DNA of 64,000 bases, taken from contig JBGUHN010000070.1 in NCBI GenBank assembly GCA_045112155.1, forward strand, positions 62,001-126,000, given 5' to 3'. Under the pieces are notes generated by a model that worked only from the letters and a program-made list of their open reading frames with translations, was not told the DNA's origin and ran no database searches. Position numbers and translations under genes: made by a program. The stretch is from Chordicoccus sp045112155 (GTDB taxonomy: Bacteria > Bacillota > Clostridia > Lachnospirales > Lachnospiraceae). Shown piece after piece: positions 50,770 to 60,182 of the stretch (the first letter of the stretch is position 1; every line of letters begins with the position of its first letter).

Positions 50770-52116
50770 TCATCCCGCAGTGAAATAATTATTTAACGCG
50801 GACCTGAGACCATCATGATTCACCCAACCGTTGCCGGCAGAACTCTCCACATAGTATGTAACACCGGAATAATATCCGTATGGACCTCTCATACTGGATG
50901 TTATGGAAGCCGGTGTCCCTGCAGGGATGCTGCCGATTGGCTGACTGCAGCCCGCATCGCTGTAAAGAGGCAGACTGCCGATCAACACCAGCGGATATCC
51001 GACGTTGAAACCGCGCTGATTGTACACGTCTGATAAATAGCCTGATTTATTTTCTCCTTCTGTCAGGTTGAGACCATCAATATACTGTTCGAATCTTGTT
51101 GTAATGATTCCATAACTGCTGTCCCCTTCATAGCTGTTTGTAAAAGAGTAGAATGTTCCGTCTCCCCAAGAACTGTCCGGATCCAGAGAGCCAATTATAC
51201 CTCCAATTCTTTCTACCCTTTCGGAGTTGTAAGACAAGACATTGACCTCAGATTCATCATCAATACCGTAAATACAAATTAGGATATTTCTGTAGTCATC
51301 ATTAACATTGAGATCTGTGGCAAAAGCGCTGTATATGCTCGAAAAGGATATAGAGGAAACGAAAGTAAAAGAAATCCCGTTTACATTTCCGCTGACTTCT
51401 GCGGATTCATTATCTACAGAAAAAGACCGGAATGAGATCGTATCAGTGTTCACCCCGTCTACGGAGACTGTATTTGCAATATTTTCGCTAAGCTCGACCA
51501 GCTTAATATCATCCGGTGTGATCCGCGGCGTAACGGGAATCAGGGTGACAGAGACCCCGACTTCTGCGGATGAGCTGTAGGAGATATCAATCGTCTGTGT
51601 CTCTTCCTGATAATCCGTTTTGCTAACTGTCATTGCATAGGTGTCAGGAAATACTGTATCGGCAGCATCTCCGTTGTTGTCCGTACGAAGCGTATAGGAA
51701 TGCGAGCTTCCGGTCAGGACTATATCGGCATCGGAGACCGGAGTACCCTCGTCGTCTGAAACGTGGATACTTCGCTCCGGGAATTTGCCGGAAAGGATGT
51801 CATGTCTGCCGGAAAGCTCTTCGGCTTTTTCATAGTCAGCCCAGGCTTTGGCGTAGTCACCAAGTGCCGCATATGCGTCGCCTCGGCCGATATATGCGTC
51901 TGGCGACATTTCATCGATCTCAATTGCTCTGGAAAATGCAGTCACCGCACTGTCATAATCCATTTCCAGAAGGTATTTATTTCCCAGATCCAGATTTTTG
52001 CTGTAACTGGTGTAATCATTTTTGATTTGAAAGGCAAAAACTGATACCTCGGCACACAGGATAATACCCAGGATTATACTGATTAACTTCAAGTGTTTTC
52101 TTGTTATACTTTTCAT
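50770..52116 (-). CDS. Membrane-anchored TPR protein with SH3-like C-terminus (paralogue 8)
   Basis: A 448-residue protein with the family layout: membrane helix (about 9-29), TPR block (LGNKYLLEMDYDSAVTAFSRAI, YIGRGDAYAALGDY), CnaB-like domain (IHVSDDEGTPVSDADIVL), then the C-terminal domain (about 195-448), more distant from paralogues 5-7, with FATDLNVNDDYRNILICIYGID and a final SH3-like part (LYSDAGCSQPIGSIPAGTPA, GNGWVNHDGLRSAL). RBS AAGGAT 9 bases upstream. Second gene of the minus-strand operon that also encodes the metallopeptidase. Confidence 0.83.
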   Translation of the reverse strand: MKSITRKHLKLISIILGIILCAEVSVFAFQIKNDYTSYSKNLDLGNKYLLEMDYDSAVTAFSRAIEIDEMSPDAYIGRGDAYAALGDYAKAWADYEKAEELSGRHDILSGKFPERSIHVSDDEGTPVSDADIVLTGSSHSYTLRTDNNGDAADTVFPDTYAMTVSKTDYQEETQTIDISYSSSAEVGVSVTLIPVTPRITPDDIKLVELSENIANTVSVDGVNTDTISFRSFSVDNESAEVSGNVNGISFTFVSSISFSSIYSAFATDLNVNDDYRNILICIYGIDDESEVNVLSYNSERVERIGGIIGSLDPDSSWGDGTFYSFTNSYEGDSSYGIITTRFEQYIDGLNLTEGENKSGYLSDVYNQRGFNVGYPLVLIGSLPLYSDAGCSQPIGSIPAGTPASITSSMRGPYGYYSGVTYYVESSAGNGWVNHDGLRSALNNYFTAG

Positions 52117-52171
52117 GGCATTGATCCTTCATCGTGTTCATAAGTTCAATAGACGCAAATAGATTGCCTGA

Positions 52172-53236
52172 CTAAATTTTGGTCAGCAGCTGCCAATTTA
52201 GATTCACATGTGCTCTGTCCGGGACATACGGATCGATCAAGGCGTCATACTCTGCCTGTGTCATCGCAATCTCATTATCCTTATAATAGATTATCCCGTC
52301 ATGATCCAGATCCTCCTCCGCTGAGTAGACGCCATAACTGGGGATTGTATTCGGGGTCACACCTTTGACAACGAAGATTTCCCTGTCATATGATTTTGTC
52401 TCCGGATTGTACCCATATACGCTAAATGGATTGAGCATAGTCTTTGGATTTTTAGGGTAAACGCGGATATATCCGGTGGAATAAAAATCTTTTGTTGGAG
52501 CGGATCCGCCATCGGCCGCATAGAGTTCGAAAGCGGATGAATTAACGTTCCATTTCCATACTTCTGTGTTTATAACATTATAGGGACCACCGGAATTGGT
52601 ATACGACAGGAATACTTCATTGACTGCGTCATTATCCAGGTCTCCTATTGCGTATTCTACAGAGGGAGTGCTATACGTATTTAAGGGCTCCGCATAATCC
52701 CCTTGGATATAATATGTGTAGGGATTATCCTTTACTGCCTGAAGAAAACTGTCATAGTCAGTAGAAGCCGGTGCCGGAAGGGTGGGGATCGGTGACGGTT
52801 CCGGAGTTTCTTCGGGAACTATTGAAACGGCGCCGGAGTCGTCATGCTGTACTTCGCTCTCAGACGGATGCTCTTCCTGTTTTTTATCGTTCAGCCCGGT
52901 CATGCGTTCTGCCAGACCTGCTTCTCCTGTGATATCCTCGACTTTCTGATAGTCTTGGTAGGCCAGCTCAATATTTCCCATTTTCATATATGTATCCGCG
53001 CGGCCTTGGTACGCATCGCTTTTTTTCGGATCTATGTCGATTGCATTTGAATAAGCCCGCAGAGCTCCGTCATAATCCAGCTGAACAAGATAATAATGTC
53101 CAAGATTAATATTGTGACGGTACCTGGTCGCCGGAACTGTTATGAGAAGGACGAACCCTGAGATGTTGATGGCGAGAATTACAGATAATACAGCAACTGC
53201 CAGTGTCAGCGTTCTTCGCTTAGTGTGTCTCTTCAT
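52172..53236 (-). CDS. Membrane-anchored TPR protein with FG-GAP/EF-hand-like C-terminus (paralogue 9)
   Basis: A 354-residue protein. Membrane helix (about 9-32), TPR block (LGHYYLVQLDYDGALRAYSNAI, YQGRADTYMKMGNI), Pro/Glu linker, and a C-terminal domain (about 160-354) with calcium-loop-like segments (IGDLDNDAVNEVFLSY and DLDHDGIIYYKDNEI). It is most like paralogue 3. The start is uncertain: ATG at 53236 has GAGGTG 11 bases upstream; ATG at 53260 lies just before that ribosome site and has none of its own. First gene of the minus-strand operon. Confidence 0.8.
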   Translation of the reverse strand: MKRHTKRRTLTLAVAVLSVILAINISGFVLLITVPATRYRHNINLGHYYLVQLDYDGALRAYSNAIDIDPKKSDAYQGRADTYMKMGNIELAYQDYQKVEDITGEAGLAERMTGLNDKKQEEHPSESEVQHDDSGAVSIVPEETPEPSPIPTLPAPASTDYDSFLQAVKDNPYTYYIQGDYAEPLNTYSTPSVEYAIGDLDNDAVNEVFLSYTNSGGPYNVINTEVWKWNVNSSAFELYAADGGSAPTKDFYSTGYIRVYPKNPKTMLNPFSVYGYNPETKSYDREIFVVKGVTPNTIPSYGVYSAEEDLDHDGIIYYKDNEIAMTQAEYDALIDPYVPDRAHVNLNWQLLTKI

Positions 53237-53260
53237 TATAAATTTTACACCTCTTAGCAT

Positions 53261-53643
53261 GATATAAATCTTAGAAGTTTTGCCCTGTTGCTCCGGATGA
53301 TGGATCTTTGCCGGATCCTGTGAATGATATACTTTTGCATATACCGGATGCCTTAGGATAATAATACCAGTAGACAGGTCAATAGGTAAAGAGGCATGAC
53401 AGGATGTCGGTATTTTCGGATGAATGGAAAAAACAAAATAATAAGTTCGTGTATAATAGTATCAGAACCGCTTCACGAGCCTGATATGCAAAATACCGCA
53501 TGAGCCGGGTGTGATCAGGAAAATCGATAATAAATATGCGAACTTTCTTTATATATGTGCTATAATTTTTAAAGTTATAGTTTTGTGTCAGTAAAAAGAG
53601 AGCCGCTTAGGATTTCAAAAACAAGATAATAGAGGGGGATAAC
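53261..53643. other. Divergent promoter region, about 0.4 kb
   Basis: No gene seen. It separates the minus-strand operon from the YARHG/AAA operon. TATAAT elements occur at 53453 and 53561. Several CCGGAT words are spread in the left half without a regular spacing. Confidence 0.5.
53557..53566 (+). promoter_or_regulatory. Candidate extended -10 promoter of the YARHG gene
   Basis: GTGCTATAAT gives an extended TGC followed by a perfect TATAAT, 78 bases before the ATG. No -35 match, as is usual for extended -10 promoters. Confidence 0.5.
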
Positions 53644-54630
53644 ATGGATAATACATCATGGAAAAATTCGAACTGGGACGGAACAGATTCGTCAAATGAA
53701 TTCGGCGGAGAAGCAAAATTCTGTCCTAATTGCGGCGAGAAATTGCCTGGGGGAGCTGCTTTCTGCCCTTACTGCGGGTTCAAATTCGCCGGTATTCTGT
53801 CTGGCAGTGATCCTGAACCGGATTTGACAGCAGACCTTCACGGTCAGGGGGATGACCCAACATTTAAATTTGATAATTCAATCCCGCCTGCACATGAAAG
53901 TACTTCACAAAATCTATATGAATATGATCCCAGTTTATATGATAAACACTACATTGATCCCACGCCGCCACCAAAAAAGAAGAAACCTGTTGTGATGATA
54001 ATAGCGATAATCTCTGCGGCAGTTGCGGCGATGCTCATAGGCTTTCTTGTGATTGCACCGCTGATAGAGAAAATTATTGATGGCGGTGATTCACCTGCGC
54101 CGACACCGACGATAGTTGAATCGAGGAATACGAATTCATCGGATGACAATGGAGATGATGACGATGCTGTTACTTCGACACCTACGCCTACTCCGACGCC
54201 AACGGCAACGCCCATCCCGACGGCAACGCCTACCCCGGTCCCAACAGCGACCCCGACACCGACAGAAGTTCCGCCGCAGACGATTAACCCGGTCAATATT
54301 ATTGATACGTCAACAGGCCAGCTGATTTCTATGCCGAATGATACAGCGACATCATACGGATATCCGGATTCAGGTACCCGCGCCTGGTCCTACGCGGATG
54401 TGAACGGGATGACGGCAGGTCAGGTACGCTATGCAATTAACGAGATATACGCAAGGCACGGATACATTTTTAAAAATGAGAACTGGCTCATTTACTTTAA
54501 GCAGAAGTCATGGTATACACCTCAGATCCCGAACGCTCAATTTACAGATGCGTACCTGAGTTCAACTGAAATTGCAAATGTTAAGCTTTTGACCCAGTAC
54601 TACTCAGACAAAAAATATCCGGATTATTAA
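53644..54630 (+). CDS. Zinc-ribbon membrane protein with Pro/Thr linker and YARHG domain
   Basis: A 328-residue protein. Zinc ribbon CPNCGEKLPGGAAFCPYCG (about 28-46), membrane helix (about 116-138: VVMIIAIISAAVAAMLIGFL), a linker of TPTPTPTPTATPIPTAT type, then a YARHG domain (about 245-328) with the name-giving motif INEIYARHGYIF, W at FKQKSWY, and L-rich end. It is the canonical relative of the protein at 8958. The YARHG domain faces outside; its ligand is unknown. RBS GAGGGGG 7 bases upstream. It is probably co-transcribed with the next gene (20-base gap). Confidence 0.88.
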   Translation: MDNTSWKNSNWDGTDSSNEFGGEAKFCPNCGEKLPGGAAFCPYCGFKFAGILSGSDPEPDLTADLHGQGDDPTFKFDNSIPPAHESTSQNLYEYDPSLYDKHYIDPTPPPKKKKPVVMIIAIISAAVAAMLIGFLVIAPLIEKIIDGGDSPAPTPTIVESRNTNSSDDNGDDDDAVTSTPTPTPTPTATPIPTATPTPVPTATPTPTEVPPQTINPVNIIDTSTGQLISMPNDTATSYGYPDSGTRAWSYADVNGMTAGQVRYAINEIYARHGYIFKNENWLIYFKQKSWYTPQIPNAQFTDAYLSSTEIANVKLLTQYYSDKKYPDY

Positions 54631-54650
54631 TGACGAGGAGGGAAAAGCAT

Positions 54651-56378
54651 ATGGCAGATCGTATTATTCAGACAGCTGACCTGTCGATCATCGAGAGAAA
54701 TCTTCAGATCGTCGGCAGCAAACTCCAGGATATTGAGGATAATGTGGGCAGCGTCGACCACAAAGTCGTCGCACTGAATAATGAGCTGGCTGCACTTGCC
54801 AGAGAGTTCGAAGAGTACGTCGTTGCGCAGGGAAAAGCCAACCGTCTTGCCCAGGCGGAGACACGCCTTGTTCAGTTTGACAATGAGCTCAACAAGAAGT
54901 ACGGGCATTATGATGTAGTCCGCAGATCAGCTACTGGTATTCTGCAGGCAGATGATCTGGGACTGGTCCGTCAGTCGACGATTAATACTATATCAGAGGA
55001 GCTGATGGTCCAGACCCCCGGGTACTGGCTTGCTCCATGCCTTGTCGCTCTCGCTGCATGGATCAACGATAAAAAGGATATCGCAGAGAGGGCAGTGCGG
55101 GAAGGCATTCGCAGAAACGATGAGAAGACGTCGCTGTTCTTCGCTCTGGTCTGCAGGAGAGCGGACAGGGCGGGCAGCTGTCTTCAGTGGACGAAAAGAT
55201 ATCTGGATAATCAGGACGAGGAAGATCTGGACCGTAAGACGGTCATCATTTTGGACGCTTATGCCAGCGGCCTTATGGGAGCTGACACTGAGGGATTGAT
55301 TTCAAAGACCATCAACGAATGGCTGGATAACCTGATTAGTAAGCCCGGATTTGTAGAACAGCAGACGGACCAGTGGTCCAAAGCTATTGAAAGCAAGAGA
55401 AAGGTTTATCAATCGACCTACACATATCTCCCGAAGTACAGCCCTACATGGAAGCAGCTCGTTGACGTCATGGAGGGAGCGGAGCTTCACGGCACGATGC
55501 TGGATTACTTCGTTAATATTTATCAGCAGCAGACTTCTACAGCCGCTCTGCGAGACCAGCTAGATGGAATTCTCGACAGCCTTGTCTCCGACTTTGACGA
55601 TGAGGAACTGCCGCTTCGAAAAAAGAGACGCTATGAGCAGCTTGTCAAGGATTTTGAAGGTGATGAGAGGCGTGCGAAAACTGTTATGGATGCTGAACAG
55701 CAGGTTTATGACACGCACAAGGATTTTACCCAGCTGCTCACTGATGCCGCTATGGATCCGGAGGGTTCGGGCGCAGGCTGCTCCACTCAGAAATTTGCAA
55801 TTGCTCTGACCAAAGACTGGATCATCAATGCATATAATGATGTTACGGCTAAGAATCGCATGAGGATTCCTCAGTACATTGATATAGCAATAGGAACGTT
55901 TAAGGACAGGACAGAGGACGGTCGAAACGAGCAGGAGGTTGAGGGCAGAATGATTGCTCAGCTTGCTCAGGAAAGGGACGCAAAGTTGGCTAAATGTGTC
56001 ATGTCCAGCTTTGACCAGTTCTGCTTGTACGGAGGAGGTGCGATCGGCATCGTCGGTCTGGTTATGTTGATTACTCAACGATATTTACTCGGCATTATTG
56101 CCGTGATTGCAGGAGCCTTCTTTATCGTGAAGCATTTCAGCAGCAAGAAGGCGATAGAGAACAACCGGCAGCGCATTATTCAGGACTATGATAATCTGAT
56201 AAGGAGCAGCATTGAAATTCTGCGTGCTTTGATGGCAGAAATCGTCGACTTTATAGCTGAATTTAATCAGAAGGATGCCAGGGCTGCTGACGTGGTTGAA
56301 TTCCTTGAGCAGATATCACCCGAGCAGTATGTGAGGAAGCTCTCCGGAACCCGTCGTCATGTAAGGACAAATGTCTGA
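54651..56378 (+). CDS. Large helical membrane protein of unknown function
   Basis: A 575-residue protein I do not recognise. The first 90 residues are coiled-coil-like (LQIVGSKLQDIEDNVGS, ALAREFEEYV). A long helical, TPR-like region follows (about 100-440), then two close hydrophobic helices (about 470-510: AIGIVGLVMLITQRYLLGIIAVI-type hairpin) and a final helical segment (about 520-560). Both ends should be in the cytoplasm. The ATG at 54651 has GGAGGG 7 bases upstream. It is followed 12 bases later by the Glu/Pro-repeat protein. Codon use is similar to the AAA+ gene, with which it forms an operon. Confidence 0.8.
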   Translation: MADRIIQTADLSIIERNLQIVGSKLQDIEDNVGSVDHKVVALNNELAALAREFEEYVVAQGKANRLAQAETRLVQFDNELNKKYGHYDVVRRSATGILQADDLGLVRQSTINTISEELMVQTPGYWLAPCLVALAAWINDKKDIAERAVREGIRRNDEKTSLFFALVCRRADRAGSCLQWTKRYLDNQDEEDLDRKTVIILDAYASGLMGADTEGLISKTINEWLDNLISKPGFVEQQTDQWSKAIESKRKVYQSTYTYLPKYSPTWKQLVDVMEGAELHGTMLDYFVNIYQQQTSTAALRDQLDGILDSLVSDFDDEELPLRKKRRYEQLVKDFEGDERRAKTVMDAEQQVYDTHKDFTQLLTDAAMDPEGSGAGCSTQKFAIALTKDWIINAYNDVTAKNRMRIPQYIDIAIGTFKDRTEDGRNEQEVEGRMIAQLAQERDAKLAKCVMSSFDQFCLYGGGAIGIVGLVMLITQRYLLGIIAVIAGAFFIVKHFSSKKAIENNRQRIIQDYDNLIRSSIEILRALMAEIVDFIAEFNQKDARAADVVEFLEQISPEQYVRKLSGTRRHVRTNV

Positions 56379-56390
56379 TGGAGGTGCGGT

Positions 56391-57575
56391 ATGAACGATA
56401 ATTTTAATAATGGCAGAATATTCTGTACAAAGTGCGGGGCACCAAATAAAGCAGGGTATCGCTTCTGTGTAAGATGCGGCGCAAAGCTAATGGTTCTTGC
56501 CTCCAGCCCGGAGCCGGAGATTTCGAATGAGCTTCCGCAGACTGAGCCGGTAAGATCGGAACCGGTAACATTTGAGCCTGAACCGGCAGCGCATGAGCCT
56601 GAACCGGCAGCGTATGAGCCTGAACCGGCAGCGAATGAGCCTGAACCGATAGCATTTGAGTCTGAACCGAAGACAGAGAAGTTTGATACGGCCGCGCAGA
56701 CGTTCGGTGTGTTCGAGGAGCCAACGCAGCAGGAGGAGCCGGTGGCGTTTGAGCCGGAGCCGATAACATTTGAGCCTGAGCCGATAACATTTGAGCCCGA
56801 GCCGGAGCCGATAACATTTGAACCTGAGCCGGAACCAATGACATTTGAGTCCGAGCCGAAGGAAGCCCCGCAGACGTTCAGTGTGTTTGAGGAGCCAGCT
56901 CTGCAGGAGGAGCAGGTGGCGCAGGAGGAGCCGGCGCAGCAGGAGGAGCCGGCAGCGTTTGAGCCTGAGCCGATAACATTTGAGTCTGAGCCTGAGCCGA
57001 TAACATTTGAGCCCGAGCCAGAACCGATAACATTTGAGCCCGAGCCGGAACCGATAACATTTGAGCCTGAGCCGGAGGAAGCCCCGCAGACATTCGGTGT
57101 GTTTGATGAGCCGGCGCAGCAGGAGGAGCCGGCAGCGCAGGACGAGCCGGTCCCACAGGAGGAACCGGCAGCGTTTGAAACTGAGCCGGCAGTGTTTGAG
57201 GCGGAACCGGTGGAGTCGGAACCGGCCCCACAGACATTCGGTGCATTTGAGCCGGAACCAGCCCAGCAGGAGGAACCTGTCAAGGCTGCGGGATTTGCAA
57301 GGCACGGTGAGGGAGCTTTTGAAAAAGAACCGGACAGACCGGATAACGGTTTTGCCCGCTCCGGATTTACCGGGGCGACGACGCCTACTGCGGCGGCGGG
57401 GGCATTTGCAACCGCAGTGGATGCAGTCAAAAATAATAAACAGATCGATGTCAGTGATGCCGAGACTGTAATGAGCCTTCTCGAGCAGGGTGAGTCGTCC
57501 GCACTGGCACAAGGACTTCCGGATTGGGATATTGTCCCGCCGCAGGTCGTGGTCAGGAGGAAGCGCAGAGTATGA
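56391..57575 (+). CDS. Zinc-ribbon protein with long Glu/Pro repeat region
   Basis: A 394-residue protein. An N-terminal zinc ribbon (CTKCGAPNKAGYRFCVRCG) is followed by a strongly acidic repeat region (about 45-300) made of short units like ITFEPEPEP and longer units like APQTFGVFDEPAQQEEPAA. It has no membrane helix and no signal. The C-terminal 90 residues are less repetitive (AAAGAFATAVDAVKNNKQID, DWDIVPPQVVVRRKRRV). Such rigid, charged repeats can act as spacers or scaffolds. The repeats are nearly identical at DNA level, so copy number may vary between strains. The last codons overlap the next gene. Confidence 0.85.
   Translation: MNDNFNNGRIFCTKCGAPNKAGYRFCVRCGAKLMVLASSPEPEISNELPQTEPVRSEPVTFEPEPAAHEPEPAAYEPEPAANEPEPIAFESEPKTEKFDTAAQTFGVFEEPTQQEEPVAFEPEPITFEPEPITFEPEPEPITFEPEPEPMTFESEPKEAPQTFSVFEEPALQEEQVAQEEPAQQEEPAAFEPEPITFESEPEPITFEPEPEPITFEPEPEPITFEPEPEEAPQTFGVFDEPAQQEEPAAQDEPVPQEEPAAFETEPAVFEAEPVESEPAPQTFGAFEPEPAQQEEPVKAAGFARHGEGAFEKEPDRPDNGFARSGFTGATTPTAAAGAFATAVDAVKNNKQIDVSDAETVMSLLEQGESSALAQGLPDWDIVPPQVVVRRKRRV
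56560..57100 (+). repeat. In-frame Glu/Pro tandem repeats
   Basis: Units of 18 to 27 bp (core CCGATAACATTTGAGCC, CCTGAGCCG) are repeated many times, grouped in larger blocks separated by a CCGCAGACGTTC-GTGTGTT block (about 56696, 56869, 57083). They keep the reading frame. Confidence 0.85.
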
Positions 57576-58018
57576 TAAGAACACCATCGACGTATTCGGA
57601 CTGGATCAGTCTTTTCGATATGCTTAAGAATCATGAGAACGATGAGGAGGTTGTCGCTGCCATGGAACGGGGAACGCTTCCGTGGCAGTCCGGCGTCGCA
57701 GAGCGCTTTACGGGCAAGATGATCGAAGCGGTCAACAAGAGGCTTGACGATGCGAGCGACCGATTCAAGAGAAATATGGCCCATGCAAACGGCGAGAGCG
57801 GACTGCTTCAGACATTGAATATCATGAGAAAGGAACTAATCCTCATGAAGAGAGTCGTTAATGTGAATGCGATTCCATCAGATATCCGAGGAAAGTACGT
57901 TTCCATGGTCACAAAGTTTGCGGATGATGCGCAGAAATCTCTGGAAGATTCCGCTAAGTCTGACCGGACCGGAAAACTCCGTTTCCTGATCAGAAATCAT
58001 CCAATCAACAGAATTTAA
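57572..58018 (+). CDS. Small helical protein of unknown function
   Basis: A 148-residue protein. Its ATG overlaps the stop of the gene before it (ATGA), so translation is coupled; GGAGG lies 11 bases upstream. The sequence is all-helical and charged (STYSDWISLFDMLKNHEND, MIEAVNKRLDDASDRFKRNM, LQTLNIMRKELILMKRVV). No family recognised. It is followed by the AAA+ gene after 12 bases and may be its adaptor; this is inference from the order only. Confidence 0.8.
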   Translation: MIRTPSTYSDWISLFDMLKNHENDEEVVAAMERGTLPWQSGVAERFTGKMIEAVNKRLDDASDRFKRNMAHANGESGLLQTLNIMRKELILMKRVVNVNAIPSDIRGKYVSMVTKFADDAQKSLEDSAKSDRTGKLRFLIRNHPINRI

Positions 58019-58030
58019 AGAGGGGCGGCC

Positions 58031-59611
58031 ATGAGTGATACAGCTGAGAGCAAAAAGCTCCTGTTTCAGTATACCAAAGCCCGGATTCCTTTTATCGTTG
58101 TGAATACGATAGAAAAAGACCGGGCGCTCGAAATCCTTAAGAGCGTCTCGGACGAGATGCAGCTCCCGTTTTGCGTGAGCTCTCTCTCTAAGGGCATTTA
58201 CGATCTCGCAAGCAACAGAACAATCGAGGACGATCCGACCTTCTACGGCGCGATCGCCTATATTTCCGACCAGATGCGCCGCAGATCCAACATGACGATG
58301 ATCTTGACGGAAATTCCGGATATCAGCGGTGACAATGCTGACGCAAAGCAGCTGCTTGCGACCTGCAATCTTGCAAATGAAACCAGCAGCGAAATCATTG
58401 TCCTCTCCGATCAGCCTGTATGGAACCAGCTGCAGAGGCTTGGAATGTCCGTACGGATCGATCTTCCTACGGAGGAGGAAATGCTGCAGATCATTGGTGA
58501 GTACATTAATGACTACCGTGGGCAGATCAGGATCGAGTGGGATTATGCCGATGTCCGCGAGGCGGCATCTGTGCTGACAGGCGTAACAAGAATAGAGGCC
58601 GAAAACATTATGGCTTCTCTGATCGCCAAGGAGAAAATCCTCAGAGAGGATCTCGATGAGATCCGTTCATCCAAGGAGTCAATGTTCTCGGATATTTCCG
58701 GCCTTGAGAGAATTAAAGTTGATCCGAAGGATCGTGAAGTAGGAGGTCTGGACGGATTAAAATCCTGGCTGGATGAAAAGAAAGCTCTTATGACACCGGA
58801 AAAAAGAGATCAGCTGCGCAATATGGGCCTTCGCCCGCCCAGAGGAATCCTGCTTGTGGGGGTTCCCGGCTGCGGCAAGTCTCTGTCCGCAAAGTCTATC
58901 TCAGCAAGCTGGAAGCTCCCGCTATATCGCCTGGATTTTGCTACTGTCCAGGGCATGTATGTCGGCCAGTCCGAGCAGCAGCTCCGGGATGCCCTGGCTA
59001 CGGCAGAGGAGGTCTCGCCCTGTATCCTCTGGATTGATGAGATTGAAAAAGGTCTGTCGGGAGCGGGGTCGAGCAACGACGGAGGTGTCTCGACACGCAT
59101 GGTCGGTCAGTTCCTGTTCTGGCTGCAGGAGTGCAGAAAGAATGTATTTGTCGTTGCAACGGCGAATGATGTCAGTATGCTGCCGTCCGAACTTCTGCGC
59201 AGGGGAAGATTTGATGAGATGTTCTTCATTGACCTGCCGAGCAGCAAGGAGAGAAAAGATATACTTGCTCTTTATATGAGAAAGTATCTGCGGCTCAATT
59301 TCACAGGTCCCCTTGCGGACAGGTTGGTAGAGCTCTCTGAGGGATTTACAGGCGCGGACCTAGAGTCCACGGTCAGGGATCTTGCGTACCGCCAGATATC
59401 CAATCCGAATTTTATCCTCAATGAGCAGGCTCTGCTGACTGCGTTCAACAATGTCGTGCCGCTCTCACAGACCAGCCCTGAAAAAATAGAGGCAATCCGC
59501 GAGTGGGGACGCACGAGAGCTGTGCCGGCTTCCGGCAGACCGATCGGTGAGGACAAGCTCTCCCAGAGACAGGGCCCCAAGACGAGGAAGGTCCTGCTGT
59601 CCAATAACTGA
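58031..59611 (+). CDS. AAA+ ATPase, Ycf46/FtsH-like type
   Basis: A 526-residue soluble AAA+ protein. The N-terminal domain (about 1-230) has the alpha/beta layout of Ycf46-like ATPases (RIPFIVVNTIEKDRALEIL, MILTEIPDISGD). The AAA domain (about 235-500) has Walker A GVPGCGKS (about 275), Walker B CILWIDEIEK (about 333), sensor region VVATAND, Arg finger segment LRRGRFDEMFF and a helical lid (GFTGADLEST). There is no protease domain or membrane helix. In Ycf46-like neighbours the usual role is remodelling of protein complexes. Here the partners may be the helical membrane protein and the zinc-ribbon protein of this operon. Confidence 0.92.
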   Translation: MSDTAESKKLLFQYTKARIPFIVVNTIEKDRALEILKSVSDEMQLPFCVSSLSKGIYDLASNRTIEDDPTFYGAIAYISDQMRRRSNMTMILTEIPDISGDNADAKQLLATCNLANETSSEIIVLSDQPVWNQLQRLGMSVRIDLPTEEEMLQIIGEYINDYRGQIRIEWDYADVREAASVLTGVTRIEAENIMASLIAKEKILREDLDEIRSSKESMFSDISGLERIKVDPKDREVGGLDGLKSWLDEKKALMTPEKRDQLRNMGLRPPRGILLVGVPGCGKSLSAKSISASWKLPLYRLDFATVQGMYVGQSEQQLRDALATAEEVSPCILWIDEIEKGLSGAGSSNDGGVSTRMVGQFLFWLQECRKNVFVVATANDVSMLPSELLRRGRFDEMFFIDLPSSKERKDILALYMRKYLRLNFTGPLADRLVELSEGFTGADLESTVRDLAYRQISNPNFILNEQALLTAFNNVVPLSQTSPEKIEAIREWGRTRAVPASGRPIGEDKLSQRQGPKTRKVLLSNN

Positions 59612-59677
59612 TTGAAACTTCCCACACGCCGTCCAATGAGCAGTCTCATCGAAAATATAATTAGAACGGAGGACCAT

Positions 59678-60163
59678 ATGCCGAGACCAATTTTAAAAAA
59701 CAGACAGAATCAGCAGATGGGAAGCGGGCTTTCTCTCGAGAGAAAGAATGAGGCTCGAACATCTTCCCGTCAGATGTCAAAAACCGAACTGGACCGGCTG
59801 CTCAGAAAGCCGAGATCCAAGGAATATATGGAGGCCATGAGAAAGCTCGATATAGGCAGTCATGTGCTGGGTGATGCGCAGAGAGATGAAATCATCCGAA
59901 TCCTGCAGGAGGAATTCCCCGAGGTACAGCTCGGCGGAATCCTTGTAGGCATTGTTGCGAAGTGCTATATAGGGCCGGAGTATGACGTCCATTCAATAAA
60001 CATGAGCGGCGGAATCATACATCATTTTCAGAAGAATGAGAGTATGCCGCCCGAGCTTGCCAAAGCGAGAGCACTGGCAGCCAGAGGTACATACGAGTTT
60101 ATCGAAGTTTACCATGACTGCTGCAGGTGTGTGAGTGCCGACGGTTCGGTGGCTGTGATCTGA
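59678..60163 (+). CDS. Small protein of unknown function after the AAA+ gene
   Basis: A 161-residue protein. The first 60 residues are basic and probably flexible (PILKNRQNQQMGSG, RKPRSKEYMEAMRK), the rest mixed alpha/beta (LGDAQRDEIIRILQEEFPEVQLGG..., YIGPEYDVHSINM). It has two Cys near the end (YHDCCRCVSADG). I do not recognise it. ATG at 59678 is set by ACGGAGG 6 bases upstream; the frame is open back to the previous stop without a ribosome site. It lies 19 bases before the M48 gene. Confidence 0.78.
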   Translation: MPRPILKNRQNQQMGSGLSLERKNEARTSSRQMSKTELDRLLRKPRSKEYMEAMRKLDIGSHVLGDAQRDEIIRILQEEFPEVQLGGILVGIVAKCYIGPEYDVHSINMSGGIIHHFQKNESMPPELAKARALAARGTYEFIEVYHDCCRCVSADGSVAVI

Positions 60164-60182
60164 GGGAGTTAAGGAGACCGAT

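Noticed and set aside
56357..57784. Long minus-strand frames (475, 366 and 122 residues) across the Glu/Pro repeats
   Set aside because: They mirror the repeats of the plus-strand gene, have low-complexity Ser/Gly or Leu/Arg products, and no ribosome site. The plus strand has a zinc ribbon and coupled neighbours.
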